NCBI GenBank assembly: GCA_033812735.1
Contig: JAPXTA010000005.1
Location: 1 to 64,000, forward strand
Source: JABFRJ01 sp033812735
GTDB taxonomy: Bacteria; Pseudomonadota; Alphaproteobacteria; Rhizobiales; Hyphomicrobiaceae
Reading direction: 5' to 3'
Length of the DNA stretch: 64,000 nt
A program made the translations under genes and the position numbers. Positions 18,661 to 27,580 of this stretch are shown here, in pieces; the first letter of the stretch is position 1; every line of letters starts with the position of its first letter. The notes under the pieces were generated by a model, which was not told the origin of the DNA, ran no database searches, and saw nothing but the letters and a program-made list of their open reading frames with translations.

Positions 18661-21600
18661 TTACTCGGCTGCGAGGGGGCGCGGCCTCGCTGGTTCCTTA
18701 GCCTCCGGCTTGGCGGGTTCGACCAGAGGCGCTGCGTGCTCCCCGTGATGTCCCGGTGCGGGAGTATCGGTGCCTTCGTCGCTTGGCCCAATGAACCGGC
18801 CAAAGACCCACCAGACCCCTTTCGCCACGTCGTCCATTACAAGAAACACGGCAGGGACGAAGACCAGCGAGAGCAGCGTCGACGAAAGCAGGCCGCCAAT
18901 CACGGCGACTGCCATGGGAACGCGGAACTCGCCACCGGAGCCGGCATTGATCGCGGCCGGGATCATGCCACCCACCATGGCGATGGTGGTCATGACGATC
19001 GGACGTGCGCGCTTCAAGCCAGCGTCGACGATCGCATCGGTGCGGGTCATGCCATGGGCGATGCGTTCGACAGCAAAGTCGACGAGCATGATCGCGTTCT
19101 TCGTCACGATACCCATCAACATCAGGATGCCGATGACGACCGGGAGCGAAATTGGCTGTCCGGTCAGATAGAGCGCAAAGATTGCGCCGCCGATGGACAA
19201 TGGCAGTGAGAACAGAATGGTGATCGGTTGCAGGAACGAACGAAACAGCAGAACGAGGACCGAGTAGACCATCATGATGCCGGCACCCATCGCCTTGGCG
19301 AAGCTTTCGAAGACTTCGCCCATGACTTCGGCGTCGCCGAACTGCTTGATTTCGACGCCGGCGGGGAGGTTCTTGGCGGCAGGCTGCGCCATCACTGCTT
19401 CTACTGCCGTGCCGAGCGGGGTTTCACCCACGAGATCGCCGCCGAGCATGACGCGGCGCTGGCGGTCGTAGCGATCGATCGCCGTTGCACCTTGTGAGAA
19501 CTCGAACTGTGCCACGGTCGACAAGGGAACGATCGCGCCCGTCGCGGATGTGACCTTCAGCGCTTCGAGAACTTGGCGGTCGCCGCGGGCGCCCTCTTCA
19601 AGTTGTACGCGGATCGGGATCTGGCGGTCGTCGATGTTCAACTTGGCAAGATTTGCCGAGATGTCGCCGATGGTGGCGATGCGAACCGCCTCCGAGATCT
19701 GGTCGGTGGTGATGCCGAGTTCAGCGGCGATGTCCGTGCGCGGCTTGACGCGCAGTTCCGGCCGATCGAGTTCCGCGGTCGACACGACGTTGAGTAGGAC
19801 GGGTTGGCCCTTCTTGTCCGTGGCGCGCTTTGCCTGGCTGGTCAGATCGGCGGCGGCGCGGTTGACAGCGGCGCCGTCGCGCCCCGTCACGACAAGCTGA
19901 AATCCGCGCTGGCCGTTGTCGCGCAGGAACCAAAAACGCATGTCGGGGAAATCGGCGAGATCGCGACCGAGTTCTTCGGTGATCTGGATTTGGCTTGCCT
20001 TGCGCTCTTTCTTGTCGACGAGGTTGATCGTCAACGTCGCCTTGCGAACTTCTGGGCCTGAACCGAGAAGGTTGCCGCCGGTGACGAAGACGCTCTTGAC
20101 GTCAGGCCGCTGTTTGATCCGTTCGACGAGCTTATCGGTGACGGCGCGGGTGTCTTGGATGCGCGTGCCTGGCGGGAGTTCGACTGCAAGAAGTGCGCGG
20201 CCGGAGTCGTCCGGCGGGATGAAGGCCGCCGGCAGCAGGAAGAACGAGCCGATCGAGGCTGCAAAGATAAGCAACCCAAGGCCGACCGTTACGAAACGAT
20301 GCCGGGCCGACCAGCGCACGAGGCGAGAATAGGCGCGGAGCCATGCCGTTTCCTTGTCCTCATGTCCGGCGTCGCGCAGGAAGTAGGCGGCGAGCATCGG
20401 CGTTATCAAGCGGGCGACCAGCAGCGAGAAAAATACCGAGATCGCGACTGTCAGGCCGAACTGCTTGAAGTACTGGCCGGCAATGCCGCCCATGAAGCTC
20501 ACCGGCGTGAATACCGCGATGATCGTCATGGTAATCGCGATCACCGCGAGACCGATTTCGTCGGCTGCTTCGAGTGCCGCCCGGTACGGCGACTTGCCCA
20601 TGCGCATGTGGCGCACGATGTTCTCGATTTCGACGATGGCGTCGTCGACGAGGATGCCGGTTGCAATCGTGACGGCCAGCAGGCTGACGAGGTTCAGCGA
20701 GAACCCGAGCGTGTCCATCAGCCAGTAAGCCGGCAAAATCGATAGCGGCAGGGCGACGGCGGTTATGATGGTTGCACGCAAGTCGCGCAGGAACAGGAAG
20801 ACGACGATGATGGCGAGAATCGCGCCTTCAACCAGCGTCTGCATGGTCGAATCGTAGGCGCCGCGAACGGCCGTCGTGGTCGTGTCGATCAGTTTGAGGT
20901 CAACATTCGGATTGGCTTTCTGGATGACGTCGATCGCTTTGGCGATATCGGCTGAGACGACGGTGTCGCTGGCGCCCTTCGCGCGCGTTATGGCAAATGC
21001 GACGATCTGCTGGGTGCCGAGGGTGGCGTAGGTGCGCGGTTCGGCATAGGCGTCGGTTACGGTGCCGAGTTCGTCGAGGCGGACTTTGCGGCCGCGTGGA
21101 AGAGCGATCATCGTCGCCGCGAGTTCGGCGACACTTTCCTTGCCCGCGAGCGTGCGGATCGCCTGCTCCCTGCCGCCGATCTCGCCGCGGCCACCGGCCA
21201 GGTCGACGTTGGTTGCGCGCAGTTGACGGTTTACGTCGCCGGCCGTGATGCCAAAGGCGAGGAGCCGGTCGGGATCGAGGCTGACACGCACTTCGCGCTC
21301 GACGCCGCCGACACGCTGAATGGAGCCGACGCCCTTCACACCTTGCAGTTGGCGGATGACGACGTCGTCGACGAACCACGACACCTGCTCGGGCGTCAAA
21401 CCGGGCGCGAGTACGCCATAAGTGACGATCGGCAAGCCCTCGATATCAAGCCGCGAGACGATCGGTTCGTCTATGGTTCGCGGGAGGTCTGCGCGGATGC
21501 GGGCAATCGCGTCCTTGACGTCGTTGATCGCCCGGTCGGTGTTCACTTCGAGGCGGAACTCGAGCGTGCTCAACGATGAGCCCTCGGTCACCGTCGACGT

Positions 21601-21846
21601 GATATGCTTCAATCCATTGATGCTGGCGACAGCATCTTCAATCTTTTTCGTGACCTGCGCTTCAAGTTCGGTCGGCGCGGTTCCCGCTTGATAAATGCGG
21701 ACCTGCACAATGGGTACGTCGATGTTCGGAAAGCGCGTAATCGGAAGCTGCTTGAACGCCATCCCGCCGAGAACCAGCAGGACGATGAACAGGACCAAGG
21801 AGGGGACCGGCTGACGGATTGCCCAGGCGGAGATGTTGCCGTTCAT
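18661..21846 (-). CDS. RND multidrug efflux transporter, AcrB/HAE1 type
   Basis: Inner-membrane proton-driven pump of 1061 residues, full length for the family, ejecting hydrophobic compounds through a tripartite complex. The N terminus ISAWAIRQPVPSLVLFIVLLV is typical; proton-relay aspartates are in ATGILVDDAIVEIEN and the lysine in GIVTKNAIMLVDFA. The two porter halves and 12 helices are recognisable. Its ATG overlaps the adaptor's stop by 4 bases. No outer-membrane TolC-type gene lies beside it, so that component must be elsewhere. Final residues are a Pro/Ala/Glu-rich tail. Confidence 0.95.
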   Translation of the reverse strand: MNGNISAWAIRQPVPSLVLFIVLLVLGGMAFKQLPITRFPNIDVPIVQVRIYQAGTAPTELEAQVTKKIEDAVASINGLKHITSTVTEGSSLSTLEFRLEVNTDRAINDVKDAIARIRADLPRTIDEPIVSRLDIEGLPIVTYGVLAPGLTPEQVSWFVDDVVIRQLQGVKGVGSIQRVGGVEREVRVSLDPDRLLAFGITAGDVNRQLRATNVDLAGGRGEIGGREQAIRTLAGKESVAELAATMIALPRGRKVRLDELGTVTDAYAEPRTYATLGTQQIVAFAITRAKGASDTVVSADIAKAIDVIQKANPNVDLKLIDTTTTAVRGAYDSTMQTLVEGAILAIIVVFLFLRDLRATIITAVALPLSILPAYWLMDTLGFSLNLVSLLAVTIATGILVDDAIVEIENIVRHMRMGKSPYRAALEAADEIGLAVIAITMTIIAVFTPVSFMGGIAGQYFKQFGLTVAISVFFSLLVARLITPMLAAYFLRDAGHEDKETAWLRAYSRLVRWSARHRFVTVGLGLLIFAASIGSFFLLPAAFIPPDDSGRALLAVELPPGTRIQDTRAVTDKLVERIKQRPDVKSVFVTGGNLLGSGPEVRKATLTINLVDKKERKASQIQITEELGRDLADFPDMRFWFLRDNGQRGFQLVVTGRDGAAVNRAAADLTSQAKRATDKKGQPVLLNVVSTAELDRPELRVKPRTDIAAELGITTDQISEAVRIATIGDISANLAKLNIDDRQIPIRVQLEEGARGDRQVLEALKVTSATGAIVPLSTVAQFEFSQGATAIDRYDRQRRVMLGGDLVGETPLGTAVEAVMAQPAAKNLPAGVEIKQFGDAEVMGEVFESFAKAMGAGIMMVYSVLVLLFRSFLQPITILFSLPLSIGGAIFALYLTGQPISLPVVIGILMLMGIVTKNAIMLVDFAVERIAHGMTRTDAIVDAGLKRARPIVMTTIAMVGGMIPAAINAGSGGEFRVPMAVAVIGGLLSSTLLSLVFVPAVFLVMDDVAKGVWWVFGRFIGPSDEGTDTPAPGHHGEHAAPLVEPAKPEAKEPARPRPLAAE

Positions 21847-23081
21847 TGGATCACCTCGCTTTTGGCCTGGGTCTGCTCGGTGCGCTTGCTCTCGTACACA
21901 GGGCGGACCGCATCGCCTTCGCGAAGGAAGGTGCCCGAGCGGGCAACGACGACGTCATTGGCGCTGACGCCGTCGCGAATTTCGGCCCAGGGTCCTGACG
22001 TGATGCCGACTTTAACTGGCCTCACCACGACCTTGTCGTCTTTGACCAGATGAACCGTCGAGCCCTTTTCGCCATGCTGGAGGGCAGCCGTCGGGACAGC
22101 GATACCCCGCGACGTGTTGGTTGTGACGACAGCATGCGCAAACGACCCGATGCGCAGCGCAGGGCTGTTTTCGACGGCGATGCGGATGCGGCCCAGGCGT
22201 GACGCACGGTCGACCTCCGGGGATACGAGACGGACCTTGCCCTTGATGCCCTCGACACCCGGCACCTCGATGATTGCGATCTGGTTCTGGCGCAGCTGTG
22301 AAATCTGCGTTTCTGGCACGTCGGCATCGAGTTCGATCTCGCCGCGCGCGATAATACGGAACATGGGTTCGCCGCTGCCGGCAGCAAACCCGCCGATCTT
22401 GGCGATGCGCCGGCTTACGATGCCATCGGTCGGCGCGGTGATTTCTGTGCGGCCGAGACGCCACTCGAGATCGCGGCGCTGAGCTTCGACTTGTGCCTTC
22501 TCCGCTTCGGCAAGAGCGAGGCCATCCTTGGCTGCAGACAGTGCTGCGGCTGCTGATTTGGCGGCTGCTTCGCGCGTGTCCTGAACAGCCTCGGAGATGT
22601 AGCCGGACTGGCGGAGCGGCTTGCCGCGTTCGAAGGTATTGCGGGCTTCGACGAGCTTGGCCTCGGCGGAGGCGATGTTGCTCTTGGCTTGCTGGATGCC
22701 AGCAGATGCCTTCGCCAGCGCCGCCGTATTCTGTGCCAGTTGGGTTTCGATGGTATCGTTGACCAGACGGGCAAGGACTTGCCCTTGCTTCACCCTGTCG
22801 CCTTCCTCGGCCAGCACCTCAACGATCCGCAGCCCTTCTATCTGCGGTCCGACCAGCACCTCCTCGCGCGGCACCAATGTGCCGGTCACCAAGAGGGTTT
22901 TGACGAAATCGCGCGGTTCGGCACGGACGACGGTTACGGCTGCGGCAAGTGATGCCGCGCTTGTCGCCGCAGGTGCGGGCTGAGGCTTCTTGAGAAGCGG
23001 CAGCTTGCCGGTCTGGTGGAGCCAGAACGCGCCGCCAGCAACGGCTGCGATGCCAAGATAGGCGATGGCTTTCTTGCTCAT
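21843..23081 (-). CDS. RND efflux periplasmic adaptor (membrane fusion protein)
   Basis: Adaptor linking the inner-membrane pump to an outer-membrane channel; about 412 residues. It has an N-terminal helix (AIAYLGIAAVAGGAFWLHQ), the lipoyl-like half GPQIEGLRIVEVLAEEGDRVKQGQVLARL, a long alpha-hairpin rich in Ala, Lys and Glu, the second half RTEITAPTDGIVSRRIAKIGG, and a beta-barrel region. The ATG at 23081 is the right start: an upstream in-frame reading to 23690 runs through the tetR gene out of its frame. It overlaps the repressor's end by 5 bases the other side of its stop, so the operon is tetR-adaptor-pump. Confidence 0.92.
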   Translation of the reverse strand: MSKKAIAYLGIAAVAGGAFWLHQTGKLPLLKKPQPAPAATSAASLAAAVTVVRAEPRDFVKTLLVTGTLVPREEVLVGPQIEGLRIVEVLAEEGDRVKQGQVLARLVNDTIETQLAQNTAALAKASAGIQQAKSNIASAEAKLVEARNTFERGKPLRQSGYISEAVQDTREAAAKSAAAALSAAKDGLALAEAEKAQVEAQRRDLEWRLGRTEITAPTDGIVSRRIAKIGGFAAGSGEPMFRIIARGEIELDADVPETQISQLRQNQIAIIEVPGVEGIKGKVRLVSPEVDRASRLGRIRIAVENSPALRIGSFAHAVVTTNTSRGIAVPTAALQHGEKGSTVHLVKDDKVVVRPVKVGITSGPWAEIRDGVSANDVVVARSGTFLREGDAVRPVYESKRTEQTQAKSEVIQ

Positions 23082-23086
23082 GATCT

Positions 23087-23755
23087 CTATTCGCCTGGAG
23101 TAACGAGTGTTGTGGTGTGTACGGGGTCGAGCCCGTTTTGGCCTTCGCGGTCGGGGGGCGGCGCGACCGGGTTCATAAGGTCGCGCAGTAGACCGGTCAG
23201 TGCCGGAAGGACTTGCGCGGCGTCGAAAGAGGGGTGGACGGCGCGCCGCCAAAACAAGCCATCGCCAATGGTATTGAAGACTTCGGCCAGGGTCGGGATG
23301 TCGACGCGCGGGGCAATCTTGCCCTCGGCTTCGAGGCGCTCGAAAAGGGCAACGAACCGGTCGCGGCAGTAGCGATCGACCGAGCCGTAGATGTCGCAGA
23401 CTTTCTCGCTGCGGGTCGACTCGATGCCCATCTCGACCACGAAGCGGCGCTTTTCCGGTGCTTCGGCGACGAAATAATGTGCTGCAAGTTCGTTCAGAGC
23501 GTCGATAAAGTCGGGGGCTTTTTCTATGGCGGCGAAGCGTTCCGCGAATTCGGCGCGGTCGCGCTCGCACAGGCCGGCAATCAGAGCTTCCTTGCTGTCG
23601 AAGTAGACATACAACGCTCCGGGCGACACGCTCGCCTCCTTGCAGATGTCCTGCATGGTGGTGCGATGGAAGCCGGTGCGCGCAAAGCATCGTAGGGCCG
23701 CGTCCAAGATGTGGTCGCGGCGGGCTGCTTGGGTCTCGGGTTTCAGTTTCGGCAT
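23087..23755 (-). CDS. TetR-family transcriptional regulator
   Basis: Probable repressor of its own operon and the downstream efflux genes; 222 residues. The helix-turn-helix is in the first 60 residues (ILDAALRCFARTGFHRTTMQDICKEASVSPGALYVYF in outline), and the C-terminal ligand domain has the pattern of AcrR-like regulators. The ATG at 23755 is preferred to a TTG 24 bases upstream. An imperfect palindrome lies 42 bases before the start. Ligand unknown, likely a pump substrate. Confidence 0.92.
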   Translation of the reverse strand: MPKLKPETQAARRDHILDAALRCFARTGFHRTTMQDICKEASVSPGALYVYFDSKEALIAGLCERDRAEFAERFAAIEKAPDFIDALNELAAHYFVAEAPEKRRFVVEMGIESTRSEKVCDIYGSVDRYCRDRFVALFERLEAEGKIAPRVDIPTLAEVFNTIGDGLFWRRAVHPSFDAAQVLPALTGLLRDLMNPVAPPPDREGQNGLDPVHTTTLVTPGE

Positions 23756-23796
23756 GAAGGAAACCTGGAAGCGGCGCAACTTCGCGCCTGCGTCAT

Positions 23797-23818
23797 ATAA
23801 AACGAACGGTCGTTTTAT
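23797..23818. promoter_or_regulatory. Probable TetR operator palindrome
   Basis: A 22-base near-palindrome, ATAAAACGAAC followed by GGTCGTTTTAT, in which 10 of 11 base pairs match. It lies just upstream of the tetR-adaptor-pump operon in a locally AT-rich patch. The size and the AAACGA/TCGTTT half-sites are as expected for an AcrR-like regulator. Confidence 0.7.
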
Positions 23819-23926
23819 TTGTGAGTGCGGCCGTTCGTCAAGGCTTGTTTGGCCGTGATCGGAACAGACGATTGAAGCGGAAGCAGATTTAGCGGCCCGG
23901 ACAGCCGACTGTTGACGGCATTGTGA

Positions 23927-24490
23927 TCAATGGCCTGAGCGGTCGAGGGTCGAGTGACCCATCGGACTGACTGCTTGTATTTCACTTTGCGGTCGACGGC
24001 GCAGCAACTGCATGGCTGTCAAACCCAATCGAGGATGTCGCCATGCTGGCGCTATGGCGGCGACAGGGATGAGAACAAACGATCGTTCGTGCGCTCTAGG
24101 ATGGGGAAGCAGCAAGCCCGTGTAATAGATCGATCTTGGGGTGGGCGTGTTGCGACCAGGGATGCATCGCCCTGAATAATCAATGATATCAATGTCCAAG
24201 ACTCTGGGACCCCAACGACGCCCGAGCGTTCTTCCCGCAGTCCGTTCGATTTGCTTGCAAATGCGGAGGAGATCCCTCGGTGACTGATGAGACGAGACGA
24301 GGACTGCAGCATTTACATATGGCGGCTGTCGCCCGCCTCCGACCGGCGCCGTCTTGAAAAAGCCTGAAACTCTAACCAACTCAAGGTCGTGCGTTTGCAG
24401 CAGTGCCAGCGCTGCCGAGATGGTCTCAGCAGGGTCGCCCAGCCTCCCGCGCAGGTTGCTACCGATTGAAAGTATTGCCGTTGCGGGAAT
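23927..24490 (-). CDS. folK: Dihydropterin pyrophosphokinase (HPPK), no canonical start codon
   Basis: Transfers pyrophosphate from ATP to 6-hydroxymethyl-dihydropterin in folate synthesis. Reading the minus strand from 24490 gives the complete family pattern: ILSIGSNLRGRLGDPAET, SGFFKTAPVGG, PPYVNAAVLV, RRWGPRVLDIDII with the catalytic Arg and Asp residues, and LLPHPRAHERSFVLIPVAAIAP. The total is about 187 codons. However the reading frame is closed by a TGA three codons upstream, and no ATG, GTG or TTG occurs before the codon at 24379, which would remove the substrate-binding N terminus. The codon where Met is expected is ATT at 24490-24488. Either it starts at ATT or the gene has lost its start recently. 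Local base composition is lower in GC than the neighbours. Confidence 0.75.
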   Translation of the reverse strand: MPATAILSIGSNLRGRLGDPAETISAALALLQTHDLELVRVSGFFKTAPVGGGRQPPYVNAAVLVSSHQSPRDLLRICKQIERTAGRTLGRRWGPRVLDIDIIDYSGRCIPGRNTPTPRSIYYTGLLLPHPRAHERSFVLIPVAAIAPAWRHPRLGLTAMQLLRRRPQSEIQAVSPMGHSTLDRSGH

Positions 24491-24802
24491 GTTGTGTCAC
24501 TCTGCCTGGGTCTGCGATCGTCGTGCTCCTGAAAGTCGTATGATACGTAAGCCTATGGAGCAACGGAAGAATAAGTCGGCCAGCGCCGTTCTGTGTGACA
24601 AAAAATCTGTGAGGCCAAAATTGTTTTGCATTCTAGGCCGCTAGTTTTTAGACGGTTCCTCTGCCACTAGAACGCAGTTTCGCAAAGTGGTAATGCGGCC
24701 GGAAATTTTAGTGGTGAAGCTCGTCCCGCCGGGCATGAACTTTTCGTCGGGGCGTCAAGAATAGGCTCGGTGCGGTAGTTGAGCACCAAAAAGGTGATTG
24801 CA
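24491..24802. other. AT-richer divergent intergenic region
   Basis: About 312 bases between folK and the NYN-domain gene, visibly richer in A and T than the window average (runs such as CAAAATTGTTTTGC and TAGTTTTTAG). Promoters for both directions should lie here. I see no convincing boxes, repeats or RNA structure and no plausible coding frame. Confidence 0.5.
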
Positions 24803-25489
24803 ATGCACTTTTATCAGTCTGAACGGATCGTCCTGCTCATCGACGGCGCTAATTTGTACGCGACGGCCAAGGCACTCGGGTTCGATATCGACTATAAGCG
24901 CTTGCTGAACGTATTTCGTACCAAAGGCCATCTGGTCAGAGCGCTTTACTATACGGCGCTCGCTGAAGATCAGGAATATTCTTCAATCCGGCCACTCGTC
25001 GATTGGCTGGATTACAATGGCTATACAATGGTCACCAAGCCGACCAAAGAATTCACTGACTCGTTCGGTCGCCGGAAAATCAAGGGCAACATGGACATCG
25101 AGCTGACCGTCGACGCGATGCGTCTGGCCGACTCGATGGATCACATTGTGATTTTCACAGGCGATGGCGATTTCCGTGCGCTCGTCGCGGCTCTGCAGCT
25201 CAAGGGCAAGCGCGTCAGCGTCGTCTCTACGCTCCAGACACAGCCGGCGATGGTTGCCGATGAACTCCGCCGGCAGGCCGACCAATTCGTCGATTTGGCG
25301 GATCTTGAAGATGTGATCGGCCGCGATCCTTCCTCTCGCCCACCGCGGGAGCCGCGCGAGGGAATTGTGGAGCGTACGGAGCGGCGCGACATGCCAGTCC
25401 GTACCTCCGCACCGCGGACACGTTCGGGAGTCCCTGCGCCGGCGTCGGCTTCCTCACTCGGGTTCCCTGACGAGGATAATTCGAAGTAG
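24803..25489 (+). CDS. NYN-domain protein, LabA/DUF88 family
   Basis: 228-residue protein with a PIN-like NYN nuclease fold. The acidic metal-site residues are in VLLIDGANLYATAK, NMDIELTVDAMRLAD and IFTGDGDFRALVAAL, and SVVSTLQTQPAMVADELRRQAD completes the domain (about residues 8-165). The tail is rich in Pro, Arg and Ser and probably disordered. Bacterial LabA-like proteins are suspected ribonucleases or regulators; activity here is inferred. The ATG at 24803 is used. A uracil-DNA glycosylase gene follows by 13 bases. Confidence 0.88.
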   Translation: MHFYQSERIVLLIDGANLYATAKALGFDIDYKRLLNVFRTKGHLVRALYYTALAEDQEYSSIRPLVDWLDYNGYTMVTKPTKEFTDSFGRRKIKGNMDIELTVDAMRLADSMDHIVIFTGDGDFRALVAALQLKGKRVSVVSTLQTQPAMVADELRRQADQFVDLADLEDVIGRDPSSRPPREPREGIVERTERRDMPVRTSAPRTRSGVPAPASASSLGFPDEDNSK

Positions 25490-25502
25490 TCCCCTCGTCG
25501 TT

Positions 25503-26189
25503 ATGGCGCGCGGCGTTCGAAGCCCCATCAAGCCTGTTCAGACAATCGCCGACGCCGAGGCGCCTGCGGGTTGTGCCCTCTGCCCGCGACTGGCTGCGTT
25601 TCTTGCGCAATCCCGGGAAAAAGAGCCACATTGGCACAACGATCCGGTTCGATCGTTCGGGCCTGAAACGGCGCGACTGCTCATCGTTGGATTGGCTCCC
25701 GGATTGAGAGGTGCCAATCGCACTGGCCGGCCGTTTACGGGCGACTTTGCTGGCGACCTTCTCTATGCGACGCTGTCTTCATATGGGTTCTCGCGCGGTA
25801 CCTTCGCGGCGCGGCCGGACGACGGGCTCGAACTTGTCGATTGCATGGTGACGAACGCGGTGCGGTGCGTTCCTCCGGAGAACAAGCCGACGCCAGCAGA
25901 GATCAATACGTGCCGGCAGTTTCTCGCGGCACGGATCGGCGCTCTCGACGGGTTGCGCGCGATTGTTTGTCTCGGACGAATTTCTCACGATTCGACCTTG
26001 TCGGCGCTCGGCTGCCGGAAGTCGTCATTTCCATTCGGGCACGGTGCACGGCACGAGGTCAGGCCGGGGCTTACCCTGTTCGATAGCTATCATTGCTCTC
26101 GCTACAACACGAATACTGGCGTGCTGACGCCTGATATGTTTCGCTCCGTTTTTGCGCATGTGCGGGAGTATCTCGACGGCGCCGCTTGA
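25503..26189 (+). CDS. Uracil-DNA glycosylase, iron-sulfur family 5 type
   Basis: Base-excision repair enzyme removing uracil (family 5 enzymes also act on other deaminated bases). 228 residues. Motif A is GLAPGLRGANRTGRPFTGDF and the second motif is YHCSRYNTNTGVLT. Four cysteines placed to bind a 4Fe-4S cluster are C24 and C27 (CALC), C122 and C137. The active-site motif lacks the Glu of family 4, consistent with family 5. The ATG at 25503 excludes an N-terminal reading overlapping the NYN gene. The NYN-UDG pair may be co-transcribed. Confidence 0.88.
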   Translation: MARGVRSPIKPVQTIADAEAPAGCALCPRLAAFLAQSREKEPHWHNDPVRSFGPETARLLIVGLAPGLRGANRTGRPFTGDFAGDLLYATLSSYGFSRGTFAARPDDGLELVDCMVTNAVRCVPPENKPTPAEINTCRQFLAARIGALDGLRAIVCLGRISHDSTLSALGCRKSSFPFGHGARHEVRPGLTLFDSYHCSRYNTNTGVLTPDMFRSVFAHVREYLDGAA

Positions 26190-26195
26190 TCGGGT

Positions 26196-27380
26196 TCACG
26201 CGTCTTCAGGAGCGATGTTTTTTCGGTATGGCGCATATTCCGCGAGCATTTCGCGCTGTTCGGCCATATGAGCGCGCTCTTCTTTCAAATAGCGGTCAAC
26301 GGCGTTGCGGAATGAGGGGTCTGAAATCCAGTGGAGCGAGTAAGTCGGGACCGGTAGGTAGCCTCGAGCCAATTTGTGATCACCCTGAGCGCCCGCTTCG
26401 ACGCGCGCCAGCTTGTGCGCGATGGCATAATCAATCGCTTGATAATAGCAGACCTCGAAGTGAAGGCAGGGATGCTGCTCGACGCGTCCCCAATAGCGGC
26501 CGTACAAGCAGTCGCCGCCGATCATGTTCAAGGCGCCGGCGATAGCGGTTCCTGACCGTTCGACGAAGACGAGCAAGCAACGCTCGGCCATTGCTTGGCC
26601 TAGAAGCGAGAAAAACCGCCGGTTGAGATAGGGGCGTCCCCATTTGCGGCTGCCGGTATCGATGTAGAATTCAAAGAACGTGTCCCAGTGTGCCTCAGTG
26701 ATGTCAGCACCGGTCACGTGCTTTATCGTCAACCCTGCGGCCAATGCGGTTTCGCGCTCCTTACGCATGTTTTTGCGCTTGCGGGAGGAAAGGCTCGCCA
26801 GGAAGTCATCGAACGATCCATATCCCCGATTGAGCCAGTGATATTGCTGGTCGGTCCGTTGAAGCAGGCCCGCGCTCCCTAGGCGCGTCCATTCACCCTC
26901 CGACAGGAAGGTGGCGTGGAGCGAAGAAATCTTCTGACGCTTCACGATCTCAATCGCGGCAGCAGCGAGCAGGCGCTCATGAGCGTCGTGGTCCGGCCCC
27001 GGCGGTACGAGAAAGCGGCGGCCGGGAACGGGCGTGAAGGGAGCGGCGATCTGTAGTTTGGGATAGTAGCGACCGCCCGCGCGTTGATAGGCATCGGCCC
27101 AGCCGTGGTCGAAGACATACTCGCCCTGGCTATGAGATTTCAGGTAGGCGGGAGCGACGGCCAGGATTTCCCCCTCGTGGCTTTCGAGCACGAGGTGCTG
27201 CGGCGCCCAACCCGACCGGCCACCGACGCAGCCGCTCGTTTCAAGCGCCAGCAGAAATGCATGGTCTTGAAAGGGATTGTAGGTCGCAGGATCCGGGTTG
27301 GCGCACCTGTTCCAAGCGGTTTCCGGAATATCGGCAATGGCGGTAGCGATGCGCAGGCGTGCACTTGGCTCGGCGGCCAT
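26196..27380 (-). CDS. DUF482 / FemAB-like GNAT-fold protein
   Basis: 394-residue cytosolic protein of the COG3146 family, an acyltransferase fold related to FemAB peptidoglycan aminoacyltransferases. Family motifs include NPFQDHAFLLALETSGCVGG, RYYPKLQIAAPFTPVPGRR, SSLHATFLSEGEW, FLASLSSRKRKNMRKERE, GRYWGRVEQHPCLHFEVCYY and EAGAQGDHKLARGYLP. The ATG at 27380 has GGAG eight bases upstream. It converges with the uracil-DNA glycosylase gene, 6 bases apart. Substrate unknown. Confidence 0.88.
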   Translation of the reverse strand: MAAEPSARLRIATAIADIPETAWNRCANPDPATYNPFQDHAFLLALETSGCVGGRSGWAPQHLVLESHEGEILAVAPAYLKSHSQGEYVFDHGWADAYQRAGGRYYPKLQIAAPFTPVPGRRFLVPPGPDHDAHERLLAAAAIEIVKRQKISSLHATFLSEGEWTRLGSAGLLQRTDQQYHWLNRGYGSFDDFLASLSSRKRKNMRKERETALAAGLTIKHVTGADITEAHWDTFFEFYIDTGSRKWGRPYLNRRFFSLLGQAMAERCLLVFVERSGTAIAGALNMIGGDCLYGRYWGRVEQHPCLHFEVCYYQAIDYAIAHKLARVEAGAQGDHKLARGYLPVPTYSLHWISDPSFRNAVDRYLKEERAHMAEQREMLAEYAPYRKNIAPEDA

Positions 27381-27580
27381 CAAGAATGCTCCACGATTCA
27401 GGCAACGGTGCTACCGATCGCGGGCGGGTGCACCAGTCTGGCAAGCGGATTTGGCAGTTATTACATCATATCAGAACGTGGCGGTCTCATCGCAAGCATG
27501 TTTCCGAAGCGGTCATTGTTGCGATAGACTGGTTGGTGCGGTGATGGCAGTTCGCCGTTGTCGATGATGGGAGACGCTGG

